A stretch of 64,000 bases of DNA from NCBI GenBank assembly GCA_035507035.1, contig DATJOJ010000048.1, positions 186,001 through 250,000 on the forward strand, written 5' to 3'. Made by a program: the position numbers and the translations under genes. A model generated the notes under the pieces. It saw nothing but the letters and a program-made list of their open reading frames with translations. It made no database searches and was not told the DNA's origin. The stretch's first letter is position 1; each line of letters starts with the position of its first letter. This DNA is from DATJOJ01 sp035507035. GTDB taxonomy: Bacteria > Acidobacteriota > Terriglobia > Terriglobales > Acidobacteriaceae. Shown piece by piece: positions 31,631 to 40,810 of this stretch.

Positions 31631-33760
31631 TTAGGCTCCAGCGCTGGCTGCGTTCGGGAGCGCCTCAGCTGTCGGCAGTGTCACTGTGAACAGCGCTCCG
31701 CCGCCCGGTCCGGACGCCGCCTCTACGTTGCCGTTGTGTTCGCGCAGGATCGCCTTGCAGATGCTCAGTCCCAAGCCGGTGCCGCGCCCGGGGCGCTTCG
31801 TCGTGTAAAACGGATCGAAGATATGCGGCAAAATCTCGGGTGAAATTCCGGGACCGTCATCTTGGAAAATCACGGAAACGTTCTTATCTCCCTTTTCCAA
31901 ACGGATACGCAAAGTCCCGCGGTCGCGAACCTCTCGGATGGCTTGCTCGGAGTTCAAAATCAGATTGAGAAAAACCTGCATGAGTTGATGCGGGTCGGCT
32001 TGCACCGGAGGAGTCGATGGTTCGCGCAGAAAATCAACCGTGATGTTGCTCTTGCGCAGTGAGTAGGCATGCAGATGCAGGGTCCTTTGCACCAGCTCAG
32101 CAACATCGATCGCTGTCTTGCCTGGCGCCGGCGGCCGTGAAAAATATGTAAGGTTCTGCACAATCTCGACCGCGCGGCGTGCCTGCTGCTGCAAAATCTC
32201 CAATTGCTTACGGGCTTGTTCTGCAGCTCCAGAATCCTGCAGCAACTCGCTCATTCCCAGGATGCTGGTTAACGGATTATTGAGTTCGTGCGCGAATCCG
32301 CCGATCATCTGGCCCATGGCGGCTAGGCGTTCACTCTGAATGATCTGCTGTTCCAGTTTTTTCTCAAGCGTGATATCGCGAAGCGACACAATCACGCCGC
32401 TGATCTTGCCTTCCGACTCAAACAATGGCCCAGCGGAGGCACGCATGTTTCGCCAACTCCCGTCCTCGTGCTGCACTGGACATTCGCAAGACGCGACCGC
32501 CTTGCGCCCAGCTAACAAATCGTTCATCATCTCCAGCATTTCCAGTGAACGCTGTGGCTGGTCTTCCAGCTTCTTCCCTAGCCAATCCTCCGGTGCAAAG
32601 CCGAGCAGGTCGCGAATGCGGGCGCTCACAAAACTGATTTTCCCGGCTCGGTCAATGACCAGAATCAGATCGGGGAAACTCTCCAGGAGATGGCGACGAA
32701 ACTCCTCCTGGCGGCGCAATGCTGATTCCATTTCGCGCCGTTCGGTCACATCTACCAGCGTGCCCTGATAGCGAACAATCTTGCCGGACGCGTCCCATAC
32801 CGCACGCGAGGTGTCCTGGAAAATGCCTAGCCTTCCATTCTTGCGTCGCAGCGTGATTTCGCGGGCGCGCACTCCCCCTTGATCGTTGGCGCTTCTACCA
32901 AGGAGCGCGCTTTGGTCCGGATTTGATTGCAGGGTAGTTGGATCAAGCCCGAGGAGTTCTGTCTTGTCTTCATACCCGAGAATGCGGACGAATGCCGGAT
33001 TCACATCAAGGAGTTTTCCTTCCGGTGTGCAAAAATAGACGCCCTCTTGCAGAGTTTCGAACAATTCCGTAAAGCGATGCTCTTTTTCGCGTTCCTCTGT
33101 CACATCTCGCGCGAGGGCGCTGGCACCCACGACTTCGTCGTTCTTAACAATCGCATTCAACACACAATCGAAGTACAAGACACGCTTGCTGACTTTCAGC
33201 TGGACCTTGACCACGCCGGACCAGCGGCGCTTCTCGAGGAACCGGCTCAACTCGTGATTCGCGCCATCCAACCTGGGCTCATCGAGAAACTCATCCAGCT
33301 TGTGGCCGACCACTTCGTTGTAGGGTATGCCAAGCAATCCCGCCATTCGACGGTTCACGGTCCGCAGTTTGCCGTCGAGGGAAATTGCGAAAGCGGCGTC
33401 ATCGAACGAGTCAATCAGCTCTTTAAAGCTGCGCTGCGAGCGGGCGATAATCTGCCCCAGTTGATCCAACTGCTCCTCGGTAGGTGCACTGACACGCAAG
33501 TCCCGCACCAGCGCTTTGAGTTCGCTGACGCGCTTCCTCCGCCCATAAGCGAAGCCGGCGAATGCCAGGGCAACGAAAAGAACTGCGATGGAAAGCAAGC
33601 CCAGGTGATATGGCAGATCTTGCAGGCGGTCCCAGGACTCTGCGGCCAGCCCGGTGGCGAGCAGAACGAGAAAAAGCAGCGCGGTGCGCCACAGCCAGTT
33701 TTCTTCTTTCTCCAGGTGACTCGGGGTGCGGGCCGATACGGATTGTCTTTGTTCTTCCAT
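31631..33760 (-). CDS. Membrane sensor histidine kinase with three PAS domains (NtrB-like core)
   Basis: Product of 709 residues from ATG 33760; the frame stays open to TTG 33847, but that extension looks non-conserved. Two transmembrane helices (TALLFLVLLATGLAAES and LGLLSIAVLFVALAFAGFAYG) lie near the N-terminus with almost no periplasmic loop. Three PAS domains follow (starting near LIDSFDDAAFAISLDG, LFETLQEGVYFCTPEG and LLESFPDLILVIDRAG). The H-box is IGGFAHELNNPLTSILG, and the ATPase domain has DDGPGISPEILPHIFDPFYT and GRGTGLGLSICKAIL. No response regulator gene is beside it. The signal is probably cytoplasmic or in the membrane. Confidence 0.93.
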   Translation of the reverse strand: MEEQRQSVSARTPSHLEKEENWLWRTALLFLVLLATGLAAESWDRLQDLPYHLGLLSIAVLFVALAFAGFAYGRRKRVSELKALVRDLRVSAPTEEQLDQLGQIIARSQRSFKELIDSFDDAAFAISLDGKLRTVNRRMAGLLGIPYNEVVGHKLDEFLDEPRLDGANHELSRFLEKRRWSGVVKVQLKVSKRVLYFDCVLNAIVKNDEVVGASALARDVTEEREKEHRFTELFETLQEGVYFCTPEGKLLDVNPAFVRILGYEDKTELLGLDPTTLQSNPDQSALLGRSANDQGGVRAREITLRRKNGRLGIFQDTSRAVWDASGKIVRYQGTLVDVTERREMESALRRQEEFRRHLLESFPDLILVIDRAGKISFVSARIRDLLGFAPEDWLGKKLEDQPQRSLEMLEMMNDLLAGRKAVASCECPVQHEDGSWRNMRASAGPLFESEGKISGVIVSLRDITLEKKLEQQIIQSERLAAMGQMIGGFAHELNNPLTSILGMSELLQDSGAAEQARKQLEILQQQARRAVEIVQNLTYFSRPPAPGKTAIDVAELVQRTLHLHAYSLRKSNITVDFLREPSTPPVQADPHQLMQVFLNLILNSEQAIREVRDRGTLRIRLEKGDKNVSVIFQDDGPGISPEILPHIFDPFYTTKRPGRGTGLGLSICKAILREHNGNVEAASGPGGGALFTVTLPTAEALPNAASAGA

Positions 33761-33990
33761 GAGCAGTGCGTGCTGGACGCAGTGCGTTTGGGTGAAAATC
33801 GGGCCTGTAGCTGCATCGTAGTTCAGAATCCGGACTTTCACAAACAAAACTCATTGGGAATCTTGGTTCACAGCCAAACGATAGTTCGTGGTCGATGGTC
33901 ACATTCCCGCTGTTCAGCGGTCACCACAAAGTTCAGCTCAAGGCTTTACCGTGGAGGTTTCAGGGAGCCAGCTTCGGGCAGAAGGAACTC

Positions 33991-35541
33991 TTGCTTTACA
34001 AAACCATGAGCGCCGCAGTCTATGGCATTGACGCCAACATCATCGAGGTAGAGGTGGATGTCTCCGGAATTAAGACTAACGAAGACCACTTCCACACCGT
34101 AGGTTTGCCCGATGCGGCGGTGCGCGAAAGCCGGGACCGCGTGCGCTCGGCCCTCAAGAATTGCGGCTACGACATTCCCCCCACTCACATCACCATCAAC
34201 TTGGCGCCAGCCGACATTCGTAAAGAAGGCTCTGGCTTCGATTTGCCAATGGCGCTAGGCATCGTGGGTGCTTACGGCGGGCTTAACAAGAAGGAAGTGC
34301 CGGATTGCTTGTTCGTGGGCGAGCTTTCGTTAGATGGCAGTATTCGCGGTGTTCGCGGCGCACTACCGATTGCGATCGAAGCGCGTGGACGGAAGATTTC
34401 CCGCGTTGTCGTTCCGGAACTCAATGCCAAGGAAGCCGCTATGGTAAGCGGTGTCGACGTTTATCCGGTCAAATCGCTGTTGGATGTGATCCGCTTCGTA
34501 AACACAGGCAATGGCGTCCTTCCATGCAAAGTCGATGGCGCAACGTTGCTGAACGAATCGGCGCATTTCGTCGTGGATTTCAAAGACGTGCGCGGCCAGC
34601 AAACTGCTAAGCGAGCGCTGGAAGTAGCGTGTGCCGGCGGACACAATATCTTGATGATCGGCCCCCCCGGTTCGGGCAAAACTATGCTGGCCAAGCGCAT
34701 GCCAACAATCTTGCCGCCGCTTACGTTCGAAGAAGCGCTCGAAACGACCAAAATTCATAGCGTCGCTGGAGTACTCGATTCCGGCGCGGGGTTGGTTGGA
34801 GTGCGGCCATTCCGCTCGCCGCACCACACAATTTCCGACGCGGGACTGATCGGCGGTGGGGCGGTGCCTCGTCCGGGCGAGGTTTCGCTGGCGCACAATG
34901 GCGTTTTATTTCTGGATGAGTTACCGGAGTTCCCGCGAAATGTTCTCGAGGTGATGCGTCAGCCTTTGGAAGATGGGACGGTGTGCATCGCGCGCGCCGC
35001 AATGTCGCTCACTTTTCCGTCGCGTTTTATGCTGGCGGCGGCGATGAATCCCTGCCCTTGCGGGTATTTCAACGACCGCAGCCGCGAATGTCATTGCACA
35101 CCGCCGATCATCCAGCGTTACATGTCGAAAATTTCCGGACCGCTGCTGGATCGCATTGATATTCACATCGATGTGCCCGCCGTGAATTATAAAGAGATGC
35201 GGTCGGGAGCAGAGCCGGAGAATTCGGCGGCGATTCGCGGGCGAGTGATGCGCGCGCGTGAAACGCAGTTGCAGAGATTTTCGGTTTCTTCTCGTGACAA
35301 GCTTTACTGCAATGCACAGATGGCCCCGCGGCACATTCGCGCGTTCTGCGAATTGTCCGCCGATTGCGAACGTCTGCTGGAACGCGCCATGGTGCAGCAA
35401 GGGCTCACCGCACGCGCGCATGACCGCATTCTAAAAGTCGCCCGTACCGTTGCCGATCTCGAAGGCGCGCCCGCGATTGAACCTAAACACATCGCGGAAG
35501 CGATTCAATATCGAACGTTAGATCGAACCTTCTGGGCGTAG
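33991..35541 (+). CDS. comM: YifB/ComM-family Mg-chelatase-like AAA ATPase
   Basis: Product of 516 residues. TTG 33991 gives MLYKTMSAAVYGIDANII, which agrees with related N-termini and has AAGGA 4 bp upstream; ATG 34006 and an earlier in-frame start at 33895 are alternatives. The N-terminal ChlI/Lon-protease-like fold (about 20-140) is followed by the AAA domain: Walker A IGPPGSGKTMLAKRM, Walker B VLFLDELPEFPRNVLEVMRQ and a Cys-rich loop NPCPCGYFNDRSRECHC. ComM is a helicase that promotes branch migration during integration of incoming DNA in naturally competent bacteria. The family role is known from Vibrio and Haemophilus; competence here is inference. Confidence 0.93.
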   Translation: MLYKTMSAAVYGIDANIIEVEVDVSGIKTNEDHFHTVGLPDAAVRESRDRVRSALKNCGYDIPPTHITINLAPADIRKEGSGFDLPMALGIVGAYGGLNKKEVPDCLFVGELSLDGSIRGVRGALPIAIEARGRKISRVVVPELNAKEAAMVSGVDVYPVKSLLDVIRFVNTGNGVLPCKVDGATLLNESAHFVVDFKDVRGQQTAKRALEVACAGGHNILMIGPPGSGKTMLAKRMPTILPPLTFEEALETTKIHSVAGVLDSGAGLVGVRPFRSPHHTISDAGLIGGGAVPRPGEVSLAHNGVLFLDELPEFPRNVLEVMRQPLEDGTVCIARAAMSLTFPSRFMLAAAMNPCPCGYFNDRSRECHCTPPIIQRYMSKISGPLLDRIDIHIDVPAVNYKEMRSGAEPENSAAIRGRVMRARETQLQRFSVSSRDKLYCNAQMAPRHIRAFCELSADCERLLERAMVQQGLTARAHDRILKVARTVADLEGAPAIEPKHIAEAIQYRTLDRTFWA

Positions 35542-35673
35542 CTTGGGTCAAATAGATATCCTCAGGACCAAGCGTAAATTCTTCGAAAATTAACACTTCA
35601 GAAAAGCGCCTGAAACCTGCTGCTAATAGGCTTGTCTCATCATTTCCAATTCTGACGCGAAGGGAGACTCCTC

Positions 35674-36126
35674 ATGAACTTCTCGACAGACGATCGGCGG
35701 AGAGTTCTACTCATCGATTGCAATTCTCTGAAACGGCAAGTACGCGCTGCAGTCCTGCGAAGCTGCGAAGTGGAAGTTCACATGGCCGATACGGTCGCGG
35801 ATGCGGGCAACCTGTGGGCAAAGTGTTCGTATGACCTGGTGTTGCTTGCGGCTGCGGAACACTCCGAAGAAGCCGAATTGTTGTGCGGCGAACTGAGGAA
35901 GAGTAAGAGTAAGCCTCGACAACGCATCGCACTGCTGGTGGGAGCGCCGCAATATGTCTGCGAGGTTGGGCGCAAACATACAAACGTTCTATCCATTCAG
36001 CTTCCTTCGATGCGTAAGCTGGAACTTGGTTCGACTCCGGCACAGCGTACCCAGTGGCAAGGGACAGTGGAGCGTCTGCTGGCTGCTGAGGCGAGCATAT
36101 CGATCAACGCCGCGCCCAATTGCTGA
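35674..36126 (+). CDS. Degenerate receiver-domain protein
   Basis: Product of 150 residues with a strong ribosome-binding site (AAGGGAG). The first strand and helix resemble a CheY-like receiver (RRVLLIDCNSLKRQVRAAVL), but the phosphoacceptor site reads YDLVLLAAAEH, with no Asp at the expected position, and the acidic pair is reduced to one Asp. It should therefore not be phosphorylated in the usual way. The C-terminus (about 115-150) has no recognised domain. It may act as a constitutive adaptor. Receiver-like fold is judged from pattern only. Confidence 0.7.
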   Translation: MNFSTDDRRRVLLIDCNSLKRQVRAAVLRSCEVEVHMADTVADAGNLWAKCSYDLVLLAAAEHSEEAELLCGELRKSKSKPRQRIALLVGAPQYVCEVGRKHTNVLSIQLPSMRKLELGSTPAQRTQWQGTVERLLAAEASISINAAPNC

Positions 36127-36144
36127 GAACCTCCAACACGGTTT

Positions 36145-37164
36145 TTACTCGGCACCGTATTTTCGAAGGTTACCGTTGCGCGAATTCAGTACGGTAAAGC
36201 TACCGTCTGACTTGGCGGTTACTTTTATGGAGTATCCGTCGGCATCATCGAGATTGGCGATGTAATCTTCCTTGACATTGTGGGCTTCCCCGGCATCCAC
36301 GGCATAGTGAAGTTGCCAGAAGCCTGCCAAGCCGGGAGACTCGTGAATGATCTGCCAGGTCTCGGCGCTGCCTCCCTTCCTCACCCCATTGTTCATGATG
36401 GCTACGCGCGGATGCACTGCCCAGACAAGAGCTTTGGGATTATCGGGAGCTAATCCGTGATGAGTGGAAAGGTAAAGATCCACTGTCCCGAGTAAATTAT
36501 CGGGACAGACCAGCTTTAGTTCCTCTTGCTCGACCAGGTCTCCGAGGTCAAGGAACTGAAACTTCCCGTAACTGATCAGCACCCCCAAGGATTGCGCATT
36601 CTCTGAGGCATCTTCCGGCGCGGTCTCGGAACTGCAATAGCGATTGGCCTCACCAGCACCGGGTAGCGGCTCGGAGATCTGCTCTCCCGCTCCGGCTACG
36701 ATGCGAAAAATGAGATCGTGCAGCGGCAACCCTTCGCCGGGCTTAATCGTCATGCGGTGGGAGTGCGCGATTGCTTTTTCGTATGCGGCATAAGCGGCTC
36801 GCGTGTACTCGCTATTCTCCTGGTTCGGCCCGTGATCCACAAAAATGCCAATCTTCATCTTCTTCAGCAGATCAGGAACGCCGCCCACGTGGTCCGGGTG
36901 ATAGTGGGTGATCAGCACATAGTCGAGCTTCTTGACACCAGCTTCCTTGGCGGCGGCTTGAATGCGCGCGGCATCGCGAGCTCCGGCAAATCCGGCATCA
37001 ATCAGCACTGACTTGCCGGAAGGACTGACGATCAGGGTCGATTGGCCACCCTCGACGTCGATAAAGAAAATACGGAGCGGCTGGTTCTTTCGAGCAACGG
37101 CAGGCAGGCATGCGAGAAGGCAGACGAACGGAATAATTCCAGCGGATCGCAGCCAGCGAGTCAT
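36145..37164 (-). CDS. Secreted metallo-beta-lactamase-fold hydrolase (ComEC C-terminal-like)
   Basis: Product of 339 residues from ATG 37164, giving a signal peptide (TRWLRSAGIIPFVCLLACLPAVA); an in-frame extension to 37272 overlaps the upstream gene. The MBL motif is intact, LITHYHPDHVGG, preceded by IFFIDVEGGQSTLIVSPSG and VLIDAGF as in ComEC/Rec2-type MBL domains. Later metal ligands appear in LDLGDLV and STHHGLAPDN. It starts 37 bp after the VPS10-like gene and is probably expressed with it. Substrate is unknown; secretion argues against a DNA-uptake nuclease role in the cytoplasm. Confidence 0.88.
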   Translation of the reverse strand: MTRWLRSAGIIPFVCLLACLPAVARKNQPLRIFFIDVEGGQSTLIVSPSGKSVLIDAGFAGARDAARIQAAAKEAGVKKLDYVLITHYHPDHVGGVPDLLKKMKIGIFVDHGPNQENSEYTRAAYAAYEKAIAHSHRMTIKPGEGLPLHDLIFRIVAGAGEQISEPLPGAGEANRYCSSETAPEDASENAQSLGVLISYGKFQFLDLGDLVEQEELKLVCPDNLLGTVDLYLSTHHGLAPDNPKALVWAVHPRVAIMNNGVRKGGSAETWQIIHESPGLAGFWQLHYAVDAGEAHNVKEDYIANLDDADGYSIKVTAKSDGSFTVLNSRNGNLRKYGAE

Positions 37165-37201
37165 GCGTGTACAATACCGAAAATTATGATCAAAACAGCT
37201 T

Positions 37202-40200
37202 CTAATGGCCGCGACCGGCAAATGCACAGTCGGGCGCCGAAGAAACCTTCGATGCAATTGGCAGAGGCGCAAGGTTGTACTTGTGAATCAGGTCGTTGAC
37301 CGGAGCAATCTTATTTTGGTTGATATCGGCCCACGCAGCCAGCCGCTGATGAAGTTGCTGGCAACCCTGTTCCACGCCTTCAGTGAGTGGCTCGGACGGA
37401 GCCGCGTCGCCGCTTTCGATCATGAAAGCGTAGCGAGCCAGTTCCCTGTTGAGCGGGCCCACGCCAAGATCCTCGGCTCCTTTGCCGTTCTCGACCTCCG
37501 CTACTGGGCCATCCAATGCCTTCAACGCGTCAGCCGCGTCTTTACCGGATTGATTTGACGCCAATGCCTTCTGGCGATCCGAAATGGCGTCTCGCAGCGC
37601 CGTGACCTGCTGGTAGCTGTCATAGCTTGCATTCATCTGCGCCGAAACATTCTGCGCGTAGCGCAGTTGCTCCACGAGATCGCCCTGCGAAACGTGGACA
37701 CGCGGATCCGGCGTAATGGTTAGCGGTTGCCGGTACGACTGGCCATTGACGGTGAGTACGACGGTATAGTTTCCCGGTACGACATAGGGCCCGAGCACGG
37801 GCGGACGCGGGAACTCGCCAGGAATCGCGTGATCGGCCAATGTGTACTCGATGTAATCCAATTTCTCACCGAAATAACCGTAACGGAGGATTTTCGGCTC
37901 TGGGTAGCGCAAATCCCACGCGAAGCGGTTCAGTCCAGCATTCTTCGAGAGCGCCTCCTGCGGTGCGAACCAGTAATCGGGAACATTGGCCGGAGTCGTG
38001 TCGAATGGTGCAGCGATGTCGGTGTATTCGCGCACTAATTGATTCTGCGAATCATAGACAGCGAGCTTGACGCCACTACCAACAGCGGACTTCAGAAAAT
38101 AATCAATAATCGCGCCGTCGGGAGGATTCTTACCCGCCGGAGTTTCTGGGGGAAGAGGAGTATCTTGATAAGTGTCCCAGCGAACGCGCACGGCCGTTTC
38201 GGGACGAAGTAGTGTTACATCCGCTTGCAGCATCTTGGGATCAAGCTGACGCAGCGGAGTGATGTCATCGAGGATCCAGAGCGAGCGGCCGAACGTAGAG
38301 GCAACCAGATCGTTTTCGTGAATCTGCAGGTCGGTCACGGGAGTTACTGGAAGATTCAGTTGCAGAGATTGCCAGTGATCGCCGTCATCGAACGACATGT
38401 AAACACCCGTTCCGGTGCCGGCGAATAAAAGTCCGGCGCGTTCAGGATCATCGCGAATTACCAGAGTGGGATCATTTGCCGGAAGACCCGTAATGGGCTG
38501 CCAGGTCTTGCCAAAATCCCGAGTGCGATAGACGGATGTTTCCTCTCCACGTCCTATCTGAGTGATGACATAGGCAGCAGCGGCATCGTGCCGCGAGGCT
38601 TCGATGACAGTTACGCCCGCACGTTCGGGCAAGTTAGGAACTGTGACATTCTCCCAGTTCTTGCCGTCCCGGGTGAGTTGAATGAGGCCGTTGCCGGTGC
38701 CCACCCAAATCTCTCCGGCCTTCACGTGAGAAAGCGACATCGTGGTTATTACGGCACGGCGATTATTCCCTCTTTGCTCGCCTGGGGTCGGAGTTTTTCC
38801 CGCAGGTTGAGGCTTAACCGTCAAGTCCGGACTAACTTCTCTCCAGGTCATCCCACCATCTTTGCTCTTCAACAGGTACTGCGCTCCGACATATAACGAG
38901 TGCGGATCCTGAGGAGAAAAAGCAACTGGTGCGAGGTTGGAGGAGCGATATTTGAGGGTGCGGGCAAACACGTGCACGATCTGCCCGGTAAGCCTGTCGT
39001 AACGCAGCACGCTGCCGTACCAACCGCCAGCATAGATGAAGTTCGGATTCAGCGGATCGGCTTCAATATAAGAAAATTCGAAGCCGCCGACCGGCGTCCA
39101 GTCGCGATAGGTGATCTGCCCATTATTGCTGCGGCTCATCACGCTGGCCGTGCCGCTATCCTGCTGCGCACCGTACACGTTGTACGGAAATTGATTGTCA
39201 GTGCTGACGTGATAGAACTGACCTGTGGGCTGGTTGTACCAGGAACTCCAGGTCTGACCTCCGTTCACGCTTACCATCGCACCCTGATCCACGCCAAGGA
39301 TGATGTACTGCGTGTTAAGGGGATTGATCCACATCACGTGATAGTCGTCGCCGCTCGGCGCGCCGACCCATGCTTCAAAGGTTTTGCCTCCATCGGTCGA
39401 GCGATACAGTGAAGTCTGCTCGGCGTAAACAATGTTTGCATCTTTGGGATCGATTGACATTTCGCTGATGTAACCGCTGGAAAAGACGCGCGGGTCTGTT
39501 GTGCTGCGTTGAAAGGTTGCACCACCGTCGTCAGAGCGGAACAGTCCTTGGCGAACATAGGCGTAGACGCGCATGCCGTTGGTCCCGGGCGCCACCGCTA
39601 TGCCGATGCGCCCCATGGGTTCTGACGGCAGGCCTTTGCCATCGACCACCTTCCAGGTGAAACCCTGGTCGGTCGATTGGTATATCGCGGCATCCTGGCC
39701 TTTCTGTTCGGGAGGAGGAAACATCTCGGCGGGACGGCGCCACATGGCGGCGTAAAGGATGCTGGGATTGTCGGGATCAACCTGGAGATCGGCGACTCCG
39801 TTTTCTTCATCTTTGAAGAGAGTCTTCTGCCAGTTTTTGCCGCCGTCCGTGCTCTTGTAAACACCGCGTTCGGCGCGCGAATGTTGATCGCCCAACGCGG
39901 CGACCAGAACCACATCTGGATTGCGAGGATCAACCACGACGTCGCTTATGTAATGGGTGTCGCGCAATCCGAGATTGACCCACGTTGCTCCCGCATCCGT
40001 GGACTTGTAGACGCCGTCGCCCGGGCCTTGCTCGCCGCTTCCAACATAAACAATGTTGGGATTGGAAGGCGAAACAGCGACCGCGCCGATCGAAGCTACC
40101 GGCTCGCGGTCAAAGATCGGTCTCCAAACCCTGCCAGCATCGTTGCTCTTCCAGACTCCACCATTGGGAGTACCGGCGTAGAAAACGTTGGGCTGGCTGG

Positions 40201-40387
40201 GCACGCCGCAAACCGAAGTGATACGGCCACCGCGAAACGGCCCGATCAGCCGCCAATGCATGGCATCGAGCATCCCGGGGCTGAACTCTTGTGCAGCGAC
40301 CGGAAAAACTGCGGTCAGAAAAAAGAAGGTGAATGTCAGAAACGAAAACAGGAGTGAAGTGTGTTTGCTAGGTTTGCAATGGATCAT
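37202..40387 (-). CDS. Secreted VPS10/sortilin-like BNR beta-propeller protein
   Basis: Product of 1061 residues with a long signal peptide (ending LTAVFPVAAQ). Residues about 45-700 form a beta-propeller with many BNR/Asp-box repeats (GGVWKSNDAGRVW, GVYKSTDAGATWV, GVYKSTDGGKNWQ, SLYRSTDGGKTFE, TVYRTRDFGKTWQ-like). The C-terminal part has an Ig-like segment with PGNYTVVLTVNGQSYRQPLTI and a helical tail. Annotations often call such proteins glycosyl hydrolases, but no catalytic sialidase residues can be assigned, so binding is as likely as catalysis. It is common and often multicopy in Acidobacteriota. The MBL hydrolase gene follows in the same direction. Confidence 0.9.
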   Translation of the reverse strand: MIHCKPSKHTSLLFSFLTFTFFFLTAVFPVAAQEFSPGMLDAMHWRLIGPFRGGRITSVCGVPSQPNVFYAGTPNGGVWKSNDAGRVWRPIFDREPVASIGAVAVSPSNPNIVYVGSGEQGPGDGVYKSTDAGATWVNLGLRDTHYISDVVVDPRNPDVVLVAALGDQHSRAERGVYKSTDGGKNWQKTLFKDEENGVADLQVDPDNPSILYAAMWRRPAEMFPPPEQKGQDAAIYQSTDQGFTWKVVDGKGLPSEPMGRIGIAVAPGTNGMRVYAYVRQGLFRSDDGGATFQRSTTDPRVFSSGYISEMSIDPKDANIVYAEQTSLYRSTDGGKTFEAWVGAPSGDDYHVMWINPLNTQYIILGVDQGAMVSVNGGQTWSSWYNQPTGQFYHVSTDNQFPYNVYGAQQDSGTASVMSRSNNGQITYRDWTPVGGFEFSYIEADPLNPNFIYAGGWYGSVLRYDRLTGQIVHVFARTLKYRSSNLAPVAFSPQDPHSLYVGAQYLLKSKDGGMTWREVSPDLTVKPQPAGKTPTPGEQRGNNRRAVITTMSLSHVKAGEIWVGTGNGLIQLTRDGKNWENVTVPNLPERAGVTVIEASRHDAAAAYVITQIGRGEETSVYRTRDFGKTWQPITGLPANDPTLVIRDDPERAGLLFAGTGTGVYMSFDDGDHWQSLQLNLPVTPVTDLQIHENDLVASTFGRSLWILDDITPLRQLDPKMLQADVTLLRPETAVRVRWDTYQDTPLPPETPAGKNPPDGAIIDYFLKSAVGSGVKLAVYDSQNQLVREYTDIAAPFDTTPANVPDYWFAPQEALSKNAGLNRFAWDLRYPEPKILRYGYFGEKLDYIEYTLADHAIPGEFPRPPVLGPYVVPGNYTVVLTVNGQSYRQPLTITPDPRVHVSQGDLVEQLRYAQNVSAQMNASYDSYQQVTALRDAISDRQKALASNQSGKDAADALKALDGPVAEVENGKGAEDLGVGPLNRELARYAFMIESGDAAPSEPLTEGVEQGCQQLHQRLAAWADINQNKIAPVNDLIHKYNLAPLPIASKVSSAPDCAFAGRGH

Positions 40388-40810
40388 CTTTGAGTTCCGC
40401 GCAACCTAGCATTTTACAGGTTTGGCCGAACGAGTGGGAAAGCGAGGTTCTCAGCGCGAGGCGGGCGGTCATCGAAGACCGAGGCAGGAGAAGCACAGCT
40501 GCACTAGCGCTCACTTCACTTGCTGTCACAGTCCATGACAATGCGCGGCGAGAATTACTTTGTCTAAACAGGTTGTTTCGGCGTGCGTTTGTTGTCTGAG
40601 AAACAAGACTATCATTCACTGCTTTGGTGATTCCTACGTTGTTTTTTGTCGACATCGAAAGTTTCCCTCTGCAGAAACAAAATCGTAAAACGACATAATT
40701 TGGTCACGACATTTTGTAGTCTGGCGCGTCTCTTGTCCCAAGCTGCATTTAGCGCGTGAGGTTTTCACCTCCGCAGATGACCCGCGGCTGCTCCTTCCGA
40801 GGAGGCTGAC
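40388..40810. other. 423-bp divergent intergenic region
   Basis: Control region between the VPS10-like gene (minus) and the TPR gene (plus). On the minus strand TAAAAT lies about 33 bp before the VPS10-like start without a good -35. On the plus strand no convincing promoter hexamers were found. A 95-codon frame on the minus strand is discussed under rejected items. Confidence 0.5.
40791..40804 (+). promoter_or_regulatory. Short hairpin overlapping the Shine-Dalgarno of the TPR gene
   Basis: CTCCT (40791-40795) can pair with AGGAG (40800-40804) around a TCCG loop. The latter is part of the perfect AGGAGG ribosome-binding site (40800-40805) of ATG 40811. With only 5 bp the effect would be modest. 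Confidence 0.35.

Noticed and set aside
32927..34009. 360-codon plus-strand frame opposite the triple-PAS kinase
   Set aside because: Covers the PAS region of the kinase in antisense and shows no protein-like motifs.
40368..40655. 95-codon minus-strand frame before the VPS10-like gene, with GAGGGAAA upstream of ATG 40655
   Set aside because: No homology-like pattern, signal peptide or membrane segment; it overlaps the next gene in another frame. Conservation in relatives would be needed to revive it.
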